From the NCBI GenBank assembly GCA_019009955.1, contig CM032230.1, forward strand, positions 104,306,501 to 104,370,500: a DNA stretch of 64,000 nucleotides. The letters run 5' to 3'. Shown here piece by piece: positions 23,556 to 35,320 of this stretch (the stretch's first letter is position 1; each line of letters opens with the position of its first letter). The notes beneath the pieces were generated by a model. It searched no databases and had not been told where the DNA came from. It saw only the letters and a program-made list of their open reading frames with translations. Both the position numbers and the translations under genes were made by a program. The DNA is from Riptortus pedestris. Lineage: Eukaryota; Arthropoda; Insecta; Hemiptera; Alydidae.

Positions 23556-25690
23556 ACTATATTTGATTAGAAGGAGATAGTTGAGTTGAGCTACAACCCT
23601 TCGTTACTTGAAAACTAAATGGTCTCCCTTTTGAAGATTACTTAAATTAGTTTTTCTCTCTTTTCGAACGGTGGAAATAAAACGCGAACAAAATCTTGAA
23701 CATATTTGAATAGTTGTTTAAATTTTCATATTTGCCTGTCCTTTTCGAAGAGAGGGGCCAGGTTTGTAGATCCATTAAACAATGCACCGCGGTGCCACGC
23801 TTTGTTTGCTGTAACGCTACACGCATTGTACAAAGGCTTCCATACAGCGTCGACCATATGTCTACAAACAAATGTTGTTGTAAAGTTTGAACACACGTTT
23901 ACAATGCGTTTTCCGTCTATTATTATCGCCGAATTGGTAATTTAAGAATTCCTAATGGGACAGGGGCTACACGACACAATGCAAAGAAAATGATCGTTTA
24001 TGTACTATGTTTAATTACCGGGAGAACCGAGTATTTTCATGAAATTACTACTTAGCCTATTAAATGTAGACACTGATAACTTTAACCATTATAATACGTT
24101 CATGTATATATATGTGTGCTCGAAAGTTTTATACCAATGCTAAAAGTTAAATTAACTAAAAGTTAGGTGTAAAATTAATTAAATAATTAAGGAATTTTCA
24201 CTGCATTAGTCTAATCCTAATTTAACATTTTATGTTGTTCTTTAGTTTTTCATACGATTTATGAAAACATTCTGTTAATGATTATTTCACTAAATTAAAT
24301 ACTTGAGTCATATCCTAGCTTGAAATTTGTGTTATAATTCCTATTTGTAATTAACTGTAGACAAACCGTTACTAGCTTTAGTTGAAAAAACGACCTAACT
24401 TAAATTATTTTTTTTTCTTAGAGGAGACCTGTTACGTTTAAATTCTACCTCAATTTACAATTTTAATTTAATTTGTGTATACCTCTTTTAAACCACTTTA
24501 GTTTTAAACATATTTTTTTTAATTGATTGAAGGCATTCGATAGACAGTAATATGCCCATTAATTCATTTTCCTCAACAATCGTATTTTGATTAAGTATTA
24601 CACTAGGGTTAGAGAACAAAGGGAAAATCATATTTCGAACTTATTATAAAAGCAAGAATTTTGAATTATTTTATAGCGGCGAGTTTGACAGTGAGTTCAT
24701 ATTTAAATAAGTATGCTAAGCTTACATATTTGCAACATTAAAAATATTACTCTTAAAATCTCAAAATTACTTATTATCGAATGAAAGTGATTGTAACAAA
24801 GCTCCGTTTTCGTAACTAGGTACATCATATTGCAAATAAATTATATAAATTACCAAGGTCATTTCTGATTCATATTTTAAATATGTCCAAAATATGGTGA
24901 ATTCACTATACATTTTATTTATTTTTTTTTTATTTTATTGCCAAGCAATTATCAATTTCTGAATTTGGCACAGCCTCTTACAAATGTTTTTGTATTATTA
25001 ATAAAGCTATTACTCCGTTTTCGTGGTCACATACTGACATTCTCTATTTTCGCCACAGTTGTCGAGATTGGACAAATTATTTAACCCGTATTGCTGGTTG
25101 TTATTAATAAAAAGTGTGGGTGCTTTATTTTTTCAATTTTAATTCATGCTTCACACTGTTAGTAATTATTAATTTATATGGCCATTGTGGAATTAAAACT
25201 TTTTGTATAGTATAAATATTAAGAGTTGTAAATTTAAACTTCACTTCTTGAATACTTTATTTTAGAATAATTGATTCATTTTTTCATTTTTTTCAAATTG
25301 TATGTACATTTTTTTTTTCAAAACCATTAAAATGAAATGATTGTTCGGAAGTAAACCTTGTAACCTTTTTACGGCCATATTCCACATTTATGAAGGTCAC
25401 CCGCCCAAGAAATAAAATAACACATTAATATAGTAAGACCTCTAAATCAGATGTGTATAACCTATTAATTGTATAGAGAACATGAGCTGCAAATAATTTA
25501 AGCGCATTATTATATTTTTATTTTTTTTTATTTTCTTCAGTTGGAAATTTTTCTTTTTGTTGCTCAGTGTCCTGTAGTTTTTGTTGTTTTTACATGTTTG
25601 TGGGGTAGTGATATCACAAGGGCATTGTTGTATTTTATGTTGAATCGGTGGTAATAATGTATATTGACTTACATACCTGTCTGTTATCGC
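23556..25690. other. No gene recognised; long AT-rich interval
   Basis: About 2.1 kb free of the repeat families catalogued here. Opposed frames at 23647-23945 overlap on both strands and have no recognised similarity. The rest is poly-T/poly-A rich. The absence of the otherwise dense HINE family is notable. Confidence 0.35.
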
Positions 25691-26400
25691 TCTTGTGGTC
25701 TCACAGGTTATATTCTGGTCGCACTTTCTTTTAATAATTTTGAATTGTATACTACAGTTTAACTATTTAATACTGAAAAGTGCATTCTAAACACAAGTCG
25801 TTGCATAAAACAATTTTCATAAAACCAATTATAGCAAGACTATTGAAGAATTTTGAGTTTAGACTTCTAAGGCACCCCTAAAAATCTAACGTGTTTGTAA
25901 ATAAAAGATATATTTTTTACCTCAGAGGACATCCTTAGCACAAATTCCTAACCAGTCACACGGTTTGAGTAACAAGATAGATCTACAACATTTTGTGACG
26001 GATAACATCCCTTAATGTCATAAGCTGATGTTTATGCATTTTGGAGTACCTGATCCCCCTAAAAAAACCCTTACCTGGTTCAACAGCCATTTACGATCAT
26101 AAACTATAGCGCGGAATGAAAAGTTTATTTATTCGAGTATGATACAGATCCAATATACATTTTCGAATCATAAACGTAAAATCTTAATTGATGAAACCAT
26201 CACATTTATAATTATTATATTATAATAAATTTCCTTGAAAAGGATATTTGGTTAAGCTTGGAATAAGACGTTTTATGATATGTTTGGTTATTATTAATGT
26301 GTGATGACTAAAAGAGGGGGTTTACTGATGGCTGATAATTAAAAATTGCTTAAATATTTGTTAATATTCGAGAGAATGCTGAAGGGTGTGAATTTTTTTT
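25690..26400 (-). mobile_element. Possible worn HINE-related remnant
   Basis: AGAGGGGGTTTACTGATGGC near 26312 and CATTTTCGAATCATAAACGT near 26159 match wording in the form B/C bodies, the second also in the copy at 46286. Ends cannot be found. Confidence 0.35.
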
Positions 26401-26773
26401 TTTTTTCCAACCGTCTTGAAATGTGAATTTGGTTATAACAAACCTTTGAGTTATGTGTAGATGATTATAACATATAGTCCAAAGTACTACATACACTTTC
26501 TTTCGTGCCCTAGGGGCCTTTATAGTACATTCTCCTGGAATGCTGGATAGACAAGGATATCATAAAATTCTGGTTTACCTGTTTTGAATATTTAGAGATT
26601 CCTGAACGAAACCGTTGTCCCCGGAAGCAGCCGACAAAGGGCTGGAACAGGAGAGAGGAGATAGAGTGAGGTGAGGGTATAATTGGGAAATAAATCCTTG
26701 CTAATTAAAATGCAAAATTGGAGATGAGACAGCGCGGCGCCCTCTATGAGAGAGGGAGACCTGTGAAGTTATC

Positions 26774-27214
26774 TTGGCAGGCCGTTGGTCCCTTCCGCCC
26801 TATCGCATCAACTATAAATTCATCCCCTATCCGATTAGGGCGGCTTTGAATTTGTCAGATCTCGAACGACAGTCCTATTTGGTTTCGATTCTCTCAGCCC
26901 TCATAGCCCAGAGAGGTAGTAGCCCTGACCCTCATCTAATCTTCCGCTGGTTCCTTGTTATAATTTGCTTCCCCTTTATCGCCCGCCCTCACATCAAGAT
27001 TTATTTTCATTCCCCTTTTTTTTATTGCCGCCTCCATATCTGCCCTAACCACTCATACTCTCGTCAAAAGGGACTAATTGAATTCCACACAATCGTGGAG
27101 GAAGTCCTCGCTCAGATTTCTTTCGGACACTCAGAAATTCTCAATATCCGTTCATTCGTAGTTATTTTTGTTCTTACTTTATTTCTAGGCTATAACTGGT
27201 TGTGGTTTTCATGA
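26774..27214 (+). CDS. Longest non-repetitive open frame (146 codons), unrecognised
   Basis: Opens MAGRWSLPPYR and ends LGYNWLWFS, in a stretch richer in G+C than its flanks. The middle is rich in Phe, Ile, His and Pro (for example RWFLVIICFPF), giving one or two possible membrane-like segments. No known domain, no convincing start context and no splice evidence. It may be chance in a pyrimidine-rich patch. A HINE copy begins 40 bp downstream. Confidence 0.15.
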   Translation: MAGRWSLPPYRINYKFIPYPIRAALNLSDLERQSYLVSILSALIAQRGSSPDPHLIFRWFLVIICFPFIARPHIKIYFHSPFFYCRLHICPNHSYSRQKGLIEFHTIVEEVLAQISFGHSEILNIRSFVVIFVLTLFLGYNWLWFS

Positions 27215-27253
27215 ATTTATCCATGAATCATCAAGTGATTTTCCACATTAAAA

Positions 27254-27622
27254 GTCCGTCACGCAGGGGCTGCGTTAACTAAACAGATTTCCCACGTACG
27301 TTACGTATTTTCATTTACCTCAAAACGGAAAAGTCCAATGAGAACAATATTTGGTATTTAGTCTTCATATGAGCAGAGGAGGAGTAGGGGTTTACTAAAG
27401 ACCAAAAACTAAAAATTGCGAATCTCGGTCAATAATCAAGATAGCGAAAAATGTACATAACAACATTTACAGGACATTGGATTTACAATAAGATTGTCTC
27501 TATACAATTTTTCGATCCAACTCATAATAACGGAGATATTAAGGATTTATGAAATTCTCTACCTCTAAACATCTAAACCCCCGTTCCCCTAGTCCGATTT
27601 CAGCCATTAACGAACTTGACTG
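27254..27622 (-). mobile_element. HINE-like element, form B, 5' truncated
   Basis: GTCCGTCACGCAGGGGCTGCG at the left, then CAATGAGAACAATATTTGG, GGTTTACTAAAGACC and ATCCAACTCATAATAACGG, ending after AACGAACTTGAC. No AT tract or 5' block. Confidence 0.8.
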
Positions 27623-28398
27623 CTAGAACTTAACTTAGGGCAAATTTGTTTGAGAGCTGCCGCTCAGTATCCTCTACTCATTAGTCGATATCGGCTGAAT
27701 CATCAGTACATAATGAGATTAATGGAGGTATGCAAAGTTGAGTTCGTAAGTATTAGTGGTGCAGTTTTAGATCAAAGGCGTTTGCAATTCAATTTAATGC
27801 AGGTTGATGGGGCCTGACGTCGTCAGACTTTTATTGAATTATATAATTTATTATTGAAGTGAAAAGCAATCTTCCAAAGAATATGAACGAGCTAGTAGCA
27901 TTGTTCTTTACGTGGTTGACCAATCCTAAACTTGGTCTCCGAAGATGTCACTAGTCTGTACGGAAAAGACAAGCAAAGACTTGCATGAGATCTCCTGAAA
28001 TCAACAATGCCTCTAAGGAAACGTTACTGTTGAGTGTCATTTATTGAATGGGTTCGACATGACGAAAAATATAATTATATTGTATTTCAGGCTGCTGGTA
28101 AAGAGGATAGTCCAGACGTAGCTGGTAAGATGGAGCACCTTGCGAAGAATCCTAACTCGTGATCATCATTCCAGAGACATGATTAATTTAGGCCCAGTGG
28201 GAGGGGGGGGGGAGTACCACAATTGCTATGATGACTATTAACAATGGTTTCTATTTTGTCTTTCCAGTGAATTTCTCATATGTAATGTTGTATTACTGTA
28301 GGTCACCTGGAAAGACCTAGCCCCATGATAGTTCTTGATTTAAATTTCTAAACATTACTTCGTCTAATTCATATATATATATTAATATATAATACCTA
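27623..28398. other. No gene recognised
   Basis: Unique sequence of mixed composition with a G run at 28202-28211 and a short AT tract at 28370-28395 just before the LINE fragment. Confidence 0.35.
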
Positions 28399-28677
28399 GA
28401 TCCCACAGTAAGGTTCGAAACCAATATCAACCAGTCGAAAGAAATAGACGAGGAAAAGAGAAAGATTTACGAACCTTGCTGTGGGTACTTCAAGGAAAAA
28501 TACTCAGTTGAAAAATGGAGTGTAAAAGGCTTACTGATCGGTGCAAGAGGAGCAATATCCCAAAGGACAGCCGAAACTCTAAAAGAACTGGGATTATCCA
28601 CGAACGACCTCCAGAATTTGTCTACAACCATTATAAAGCATTCGGCGAGAATTATAAATTATCATTTGTACAAATAA
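28399..28677 (+). pseudogene. C-terminal end of a non-LTR retrotransposon ORF
   Basis: An open frame without a start runs from 28399 to TAA at 28675-28677. Key stretches are EPCCGYFKEKY, WSVKGLLIGARGAISQRT and KELGLSTNDLQNLST, ending HSARIINYHLYK. The VKGLLIGARGAI motif occurs near the C-terminus of R2/R4-like LINE proteins that carry a restriction-like endonuclease; that placement is from family memory. A 3' UTR of about 60 bp and a poly-A run (to about 28775) follow, as expected for a 5'-truncated insertion. Confidence 0.65.
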
Positions 28678-28776
28678 AGACACGATGCAAAGCTGCACTC
28701 CTTTCCACATGGCCCATCAAAATTTAACAACAAATTTCTTGTTTTAAAAAGAAATATTAAAAAAAAAAAAAAAAAG
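28678..28776 (+). repeat. 3' UTR and poly-A tail of the LINE fragment
   Basis: CACGATGCAAAGCTGCACTC leads into AAAAAGAAATATT and a run of about 17 A at 28759-28775, marking the integration end of the truncated LINE. Confidence 0.55.
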
Positions 28777-29812
28777 TGATATTTTTCTTTTAACATTACC
28801 CAGTTGGGCCGATTAGGAGGCTGTCCCTGAGGGGAACCCTCCAGAAGGAGGGCAGTTTGTTTTGTTTTGTTTTATATATATATAAAAGGAGAGAGAGCAA
28901 AAAAAGAGAGAGATATATTAAAAGACACGAATTTTTCAATCATTATGGAAACCTACAAATAATGTTGTATAGAATATTTTGTCCGATGCATAGAAACATG
29001 TACAGGAGAATTTTAAAATCTTGGATCTTTATTTTCTTTCCGAATCTCACTTAGGGTTACCAGGAAACGCTATATATTGAACTGTTCCGCCAAAAAATCT
29101 AAAATATCGTATTTTTCTCCAAAAAATGAATATTTGAAGGAGACAGGCATTACATTATTATAATTAGATAATTTTTTCTAGATACTTAAAGTGGTAAATA
29201 TACGTTTGGGTGCGGAGTACACAATGACACTGGGACGGAGGTATTTTTTATTTATTATTTTCTCAGTTTCCTGACCTCCCCGTCTCTCCCTTTCCTGAAC
29301 GCTATGCTTTACATTCTTGTTCTTACTCTCGAGCATTCTGTGTACTGTGTTACTTCCTACCTCGCTGTGTCACTATAAATTCTCGTAATCATTATGTTGA
29401 AGTAATAACTCACCGTAGCCGGGCTTATTCAGAATTCCATTAGTAAATCTATATTATTCGGGGTTCCTTAAATGGATTATTCCACCCTTGGCACCTGTGC
29501 CTGCACGATAGCAGGGGTAAGGGATTGTCTGTCGTTACCCATCCTCCTGCCCAATACTCTGATCGGCTTCTGGCCACCAAACAATAGCTTCAGCCAACTT
29601 ATAATAAGAAAAGTTATTTTAACCCCAACCCCTAAATCAATAGGGATTTTAAAGATTGAAAACAGCCCTCTAAACAGTGGCATTTCTCTTATATTCAAGA
29701 TAAAAAAGGATCAAACTGAATTTCTATTATGCCCAAGTATTAATTGGGTTTATTGGAAATTTACCTTTCAATTCCTTTTGTACGCGTAACATCACCTCAT
29801 TTATTCTTTTTT
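28777..29812. other. No gene recognised; includes a small GGAGGG hairpin
   Basis: CCCTCC-AGAA-GGAGGG at about 28839-28854 and a TA/GA-rich stretch near 28873-28920. Opposed frames at 29472-29789 (plus) and 29477-29698 (minus) overlap fully and neither is recognised. Confidence 0.35.
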
Positions 29813-30106
29813 AGCAGTTTTCTCTAAAGGGAAATCAGCTATTGAGGTTGTACTCATAAAGCAATTTTCGAAATTTTTCTTCAAAGGTCCATCGATCCTA
29901 CCTAGGAGATGACGAAAATGAGGTCCGTTCAAAACTGTATATATATATATATATAAAATTGCGCTGATGTTTTCGATCAGATTATATTTATATATGGTGT
30001 TGTTATTCTTTTTGGAGTTTTGGTCAATGTTGCTGAGATAGCTTTAACAAATCATAGCAATAATTGTTAAAACTCATAAAAATACTTCCATTATGATATA
30101 ACAACT

Positions 30107-30157
30107 ACAGTACAACAATTATAATATAGTTCAACTATATTATAATTGTTGTACTGT
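30107..30157. repeat. Perfect 23-bp inverted repeat with a 5-base loop
   Basis: Arms 30107-30129 (starts ACAGTACAACAATTATAA) and 30135-30157 pair without mismatch around loop TTCAA. Confidence 0.85.
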
Positions 30158-30372
30158 ACAACAATAGATATACAAAACATACAAAAGGCTGTGGACCCTG
30201 CTGTGTAAACAAAACAAGGAAGGTTACTATAACCCTAGTCCTAGTGCAATAACCATGTGTAATAGTTTGTAGGTATCTTTAGTCTTGGTAAGTAATAATA
30301 AGAAAAAAAAACACCCTTTTACAATAATGTGTAATAACAATGTGCAATATTATAAGTAGTACCTGTAATTTT

Positions 30373-30424
30373 ACAGTCCTGAAGAGGAGAAAATAAAGAT
30401 TCTCGAAATATCGGCATAAACTAA
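30373..30424 (+). ncRNA. Hammerhead-like motif 4
   Basis: CTGAAGA (30379-30385), GGAGAA/TTCTC stem II, CGAAA, then TATCGGCAT with A-T and T-A pairs possible as stem III, followed by A. Stem I pairing is poor. Lies just inside the right terminal repeat of the nested element. Confidence 0.3.
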
Positions 30425-30472
30425 ATTTTTTTTTCACCAACATTGACTAAAACTCCAAAAAGAATAACAACA

Positions 30473-30527
<55 letters not shown>

Positions 30528-31334
30528 TCTAGTGGTCGCAATTATTGGTTAATCGTTACCAAACTCGATATTTAGTTGTTTTATGTAATAAGAAAGATCA
30601 AGTTCGTTAACGGCTGAAATCGAACCAGGGGAGAGGGGTTTAGAGGAGAGGGATTTTGAAAATTCAAGATATCTCTGTTACTATACGTCGAATCGAAAAA
30701 TTGTATAGAAACAATCTCACTGAAAATTAAATGTATTATAAAAATTGCTTTATACATATATTTCGTATAACGAGTATTAACCAAGATATTTGGATTTTTT
30801 AAATTTTACGCTTTCAGTAAACCCTAACTCCTAGAAATGTCATATTAATAATAACCTGTTATATCATAAACCACTTTATTACAAGGCTAAATACCAAATA
30901 TCGTTTTCATTGAACTTTTATTTTGTGAGAAATATGCAAATACGTTCTGTTGACCCTCACCCCTCCTTTTTTTGTTCTTGGATTACTAAAATCTAAGTGA
31001 TTGAGATAAAACTGATTCTGATTCATTACAAATTACGGCAATATCTTTAGTAAATTGTTTTTAATAAAATTAATATGTTGTATTCAGGTATATTTCGTTA
31101 ATTGCTTGTCTTTCCGGCCATACAGCATTACGAGGTTGGCTGTCATGTTTGTCTTTAGCCGCTTTCCGTTGGTGAGATTATTAATTTGTAATATAAATTG
31201 ACTGAAAGATTTCTCATTACCGTTTGTATTTATTCACTTAACATTCTAGGTAGTGTTACCAGTATGTATATTTATCTGTTGTAAACCTTCGCGTGGGAAA
31301 TGTGCTTAGTTTACGCAGCCCTTGCGTGACGGAA

Positions 31335-31984
31335 TTTTTTTCAAATATCATCATGAGACAGAGAGTAATTCTGGCCGTAATCCCTGTGGGAGGCCAGTAG
31401 TGATAACACTTAATCAACAACTGGTTTTCATAGTTGCGACCGAAAGCTCGTCTAAAATTCCTTCATTGGAGTCCAAGCGAAGCCCACAACAGCTTTCCGA
31501 GACTGATAATGCCCAATTAGTGCGAAATTACTATCCAATAAACGAATTTTAGTGGGCACTGCGGTCACATCTATAAGCCAATTGAAAATGAGTTCTACGA
31601 CCACTGCCTCCAATCTCATACGCTCCAGCATTTGACGGAACAGTGGAAATTGTCCCAACACCGTTAAGAATTGGCCATTCATATCAGATAAAAATAAACA
31701 GATTCTGTTCTAGCGAATCCCCTATATTAGAACCCTTATAATATAAATGCATATATATAAGTAAAGAATATTGAGATGCCACAAATAAATACCTTTCTGC
31801 CTCACGAAATAATTATTGCTCTATGCGCATTCAAAGGTTTTCATTTTCAGAGCTGCTTTGTCGTTAACAGGGTTACTGGGTTGCATTCGGCGTTTCTTCT
31901 AACTTCTAAAGGAATATAATTTTCCTTTTATTGGATCTCATTTTAATAATTCAGTATAATAATATATTTAGGTTTATTAAAATA
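31335..31984. other. No gene recognised; two opposed frames
   Basis: Frames at 31322-31552 (plus) and 31452-31682 (minus) overlap. The minus frame (begins MNGQFLTVLGQFPLF) looks slightly more protein-like, but I cannot place it in a family. Confidence 0.3.
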
Positions 31985-32290
31985 ATAATAAACGTTGATT
32001 ATTAGAGTTTTTTTGAATTGTAAAATGAAACACACAAACTTTCCTGTTTTTATCAATACACAATTTATTTAACAATGCACTACGCATTTGGTAAATTATT
32101 CTTACAACAACTTGCAATATGCACTGATAGCTTCACTTATTTGTTGCGCAGTAAAAGATCTCACGATCCCCCAAATCACTGAAAAACACAAAACACGGCG
32201 CAGCACTGATCTCCACAAAAATAACTCTGCACTGCACTGAAACTAAAACCACTGTTCACTAAAGCTCACCTCCATTAAAACCGAATTCGC
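31985..32290. repeat. Dispersed repeat, LTR-like, copy 1
   Basis: Shares with 41695-41965 the order TAATAAACGTTG, CACAATTTATTTAACAATGC, GCACTGATAG, CAAATCACTGAA/CCAATCACTGAA, ACACGGC and CTGCACTGATCT. The block of repeated CACTG words suggests an LTR or untranslated region of an LTR retrotransposon; no coding part is adjacent. Confidence 0.5.
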
Positions 32291-32398
32291 TATTCCGAGG
32301 AACCTTTTTAGATGAATTCCTTATTTCTTGCTTTGATAATTTTCCCATGAATATCTGTGCTCTCGAAACCACCATCTTTCAAAATTCCTTAGGTTTTT

Positions 32399-32769
32399 AG
32401 CAGATTTCCCTTAAGGGAAATCAGCTATTGAGGTCGTACTCATGAAATATATCCGTTACTGGATGTCGTATCGAAAAATTGTATAGAACCAATCTTATTG
32501 CAAATTAAATTTACTAAAAATATTGTTAGATTCACTTATTCTCTATCTTGCATATTAACCGAGATATTAGCATTTTTATTAAGTGTGTGTGTGTAGCTAT
32601 TGTCTTAAGTTTTCGGATTAGTTCGGCCGTTTCCGTAACTGTTCGGACTCGAGTAACCTAACCTTTCTTGTCTTCTAACCTTTTACTTTGTAAGATATAT
32701 GGAAATTTCTCTATTGTAATACTTCACGTCGGAAATCTTCAAAGTTTACGCAGCCCCTGCGTGACCGAC
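32399..32769 (+). mobile_element. HINE-like element, form A, microsatellite and shared block deleted
   Basis: AGCAGATTTCCCTTAAGGG to GTACTCATGA joins directly to AATATATCCGTTACTGG; the rest of the form A body follows to CCCCTGCGTGACCGAC. Flanks are TTTTT on the left and TTTT on the right. Confidence 0.85.
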
Positions 32770-34155
32770 TTTTAGGAACACTTGTCTATTTCACGCGGTT
32801 TCTCCAAGCCTCCCCGTCCTAAGCTAGTACTGTTTTTACTCCTTCTTGGGCAACCAACAGGGTCCCTATTTTTTGACATATGCTGTAACCATCGCCGCCT
32901 CCTTTCGTAAAAACGCAGGTGCTGTCACTTCCCTATAATGATGCATAATCTCGGTGATGCTTCTGAAGCACCACTTGCATTCCTTTTCGAAGTCACATTA
33001 TTTTTGATTGCTGACAACATGAGTCCGATTTCCATTGAACTCATTTCCAGTGTTGTGTTATGCCGTGGAGATGCTGAGCAGCATTTCTGAACAAAATTGA
33101 CTCGTTTGTGAGAGATTTTCAGAATACAAATGTATTATCATAGTAAGGTAAATAAGAGACAACCCGTCGTGTATGCCAATTTTTCACACAACAAGTGCGA
33201 TAATTAACAAGGCTATCCCCTTCACGTGTGCTTTATTCGAGTGCTGAATAATTTCGGAGGCTTAAGCGTTCATCCTCAGAGCTACTTCAGTACTGACAGT
33301 AAGGCTCGGCAACTGTTAGACATCTTTCTGACAAATGTTTAGATTCAATACGAGAATATGAAAGCCTCAGTGGTTTGAAAGTTCAACCTGCATAGGTAGG
33401 GAATATAAATGTGTTAAGAGATGTACTACCTCAACCAGCTCACAATCTTTGACATTCATATCTTCTTTAGTTCTCCGAAAGGAATGATGCTCAGTTTTTT
33501 TATAAATATTTATCATTCCAAATGATATGGACGCAGGAGTGCTTAAATTTAAAAATCCTTGGAACTAAAATTGAATGCAAATTAGATTTTTAAGCAGCTC
33601 TTTGTTCTCATATTCTTATAAAGTATTAGATAGTTGACTCTAGTCCTCGGAGAGACAGCTTATTCTAAAAATACTCGTTAAAAATGTCCCAGACAACAAG
33701 AAATTTAAATAATGTTCCTACCTAAATTGAAAAAAAAAAAGTTTTGAAGAAAGCCCAGGAAAGTTATTCTTAAAGTCCTTTTTTTTTCTTTCTTTTTTTT
33801 TTTTTTTTTAAAGCAACCTGAAAACAGAGAGATAATTTAATAAGGAAGTTTAAACTAAAATTTTGTTCCGACAGAGTATTCTGGCTTTTTGCCTATTGGA
33901 ATGGAACTTGGGATGGAAATGGGTTGTCGGAGTTGTGCGATCGGCGAACTTCGTCACGTAGGTACTTAGAAATCAAATTTCAACAAAGTAAGGTCTTCTC
34001 TGCTCAGGTCGAGTTTGGACTTGCCGTGTTTCGAAGCACGTCTCGCACAGACTAGAACGTTGGAGACCTAACTCACATCAACAAGTAAACACACTGACCT
34101 ACTTGTCTGGACGGTATCGACATTTTTTTTAGCAATTGATTGTGACATATATAGG
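32770..34155. other. No gene recognised; one hammerhead-like motif
   Basis: 32780-33110 and 33880-34130 have mixed base composition without convincing frames. Poly-T/pyrimidine run at 33781-33810. The motif at 33243-33285 is listed separately. Confidence 0.35.
33243..33285 (-). ncRNA. Hammerhead-like motif 5
   Basis: Minus strand: GTAGCT, CTGAGGA, TGAACGCTTAAGCCTCC, GAAA, TTATTCAGCAC, then CGAATAAAG and CACGTGAAG. Order and wording match motif 1 (GTAGCT-CTGAAGA ... GAAA ... AGTGCTGAAATAAA ... CATGTGAAG), so the two are likely diverged copies of one retroelement end. Stem III here is weak. Confidence 0.3.
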
Positions 34156-35320
34156 TCCGCCGGTGGCCGTGCTAGTGAGCGTCTAGCAGTATTCCCAGAA
34201 CGCCGGTGGTGAAAAAAATGTCAGTCACGCAGGGGCTGCGTAAACTAAGCAGACTTACCACTTGACGTTTTACAATAAATAAATCTACATAATGGCAACA
34301 CAATATCACCATCAATATTGAGTGAATAAATACAAACGATAATAAGAAACCTCCAGACGGGAAGCGACTGAAATGTAAACAAACAGGTGAGCCAACTACG
34401 GGGGGGGGTCTCTAGAACATATTTGCATTTATCTCGTATAATAAATTATTGAATTGTTTATGTAACATGAGTAGAAGTGTGGGTTTGCTGAACACTGATA
34501 TCTGAAAAATGCAAAAATATCGGTTAGTACTCAAGATAGAGAATAAATGTACATTACAGCATTTATAGTACGTTTCATTTGCAATAATTTTGATTCTATG
34601 CACGTTTTCGATCTGACTTACAGTAACGGAGATATTTTGAATTTTCAAAATTCTCCCTCTCTCAACCCCCTCCCCCTTCTCCCTGGTCAGATTTCAACCG
34701 TTAACGAACTTGATCTTTCTTTTTACAAAAACGACTAAATATCGAGTTTGGTAACAATCAAATAATACCTGCTTGACCGGTAACAGAGATATATATGTAA
34801 TTTTGTAGGGACCTCATTTTCGTCATCTCCTAGGTAGGATCGATGGTCATTTGTGTCCGATTGTGGACATTGCGTCAAGAGTACGACCTCGATAGCTAAT
34901 TTCCATTAAGGGAAATCTGCTAAATAGTACAGGTTCGATCCCGACCAAGGGAGAACATGAATTCACAAGTTTGTTAACACAGCGCGCTTGTGTCGTGGGT
35001 CTTTTGGATTACCTGAAATCTAACGAGTATATAGATCAGGCAGTCCCGGGACTAAAGATTATGACTTTCTTAGATCCCGTACAAAAGCACGTTGACGGCT
35101 GACACCGTGTAAGTTGACCACTGAACCCCCCCCCCCCCCTCCGGTGAAATGAGGCCCGCCATCCCTCCGTCTACTGGAGACAAGTCCTTCCAGGTCTTCC
35201 TTGGTTAACGGGGTTGGTTTGTTGAAGTTAATCACTTTCTACAGATAACTATGATCACGAATCCCTAGAGTCTCAAGGAGAGGGGGCGGCTTAAGGCCTA
35301 TATTGCCAACCGAATGTATA
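34156..35320 (+). repeat. Dispersed repeat with tRNA-like B-box motif, copy 2, split by a HINE copy
   Basis: Left piece about 34156-34210 (CGCCGGTGGCCGTGCTAG), right piece 34924-35320 starting GTACAGGTTCGATCCC and continuing TTATGACTTTCTTAGATCC, TTAACGGGGTTGG, ATCACGAATCCC. The same order of blocks is continuous at 4945-5305. B-box motif GGTTCGATCC is intact. Confidence 0.5.
34220..34921 (-). mobile_element. HINE-like element, form C, complete with very short AT tract
   Basis: GTCAGTCACGCAGGGGCTGCG at 34220; form C body (TTTTACAATAAATAAATC, CAATATCACCATC); TCTGACTTACAGTAACGG; AGAGATATATATG as the remnant microsatellite; 5' block; palindrome CTAATTTCCATTAAGGG ending 34921. Confidence 0.85.

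Larger units (their letters stand above)
29992..30478. mobile_element. Nested element with 41-bp terminal inverted repeats and a central palindrome
   Basis: 29992-30032 and 30438-30478 are inverted copies differing at one base; the outer end reads ATATGGTGTTGTTATTC. It sits in the AT tract of a HINE copy, so a TA duplication would be invisible. Near the centre is a perfect 23-bp-arm palindrome. No transposase. It may be a MITE; the hammerhead-like motif by the right end leaves a Penelope-type non-autonomous element open. Confidence 0.7.
29813..31334 (+). mobile_element. HINE-like element, form C, split by a nested element
   Basis: 5' end AGCAGTTTTCTCTAAAGGG at 29813 and 5' block to an AT tract at 29936; a foreign segment occupies about 29956-30478; the AT tract resumes to about 30524. 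The long form C body follows (CTAAATACCAAATATCG, TTGGCTGTCATGTTTG) to CCCTTGCGTGACGG at 31334. Complete apart from the insertion. Confidence 0.85.

Noticed and set aside
23647..23945. Opposed frames near a poly-purine stretch
   Set aside because: Both strands are open, with no recognised family; compatible with chance.
31322..31682. Overlapping frames possibly from a retroelement
   Set aside because: Neither strand gives a recognisable motif in any frame I tried.
32399..32769. CCTAA-like words on both sides as a target site duplication
   Set aside because: The words are not exact and are not seen at other copies.
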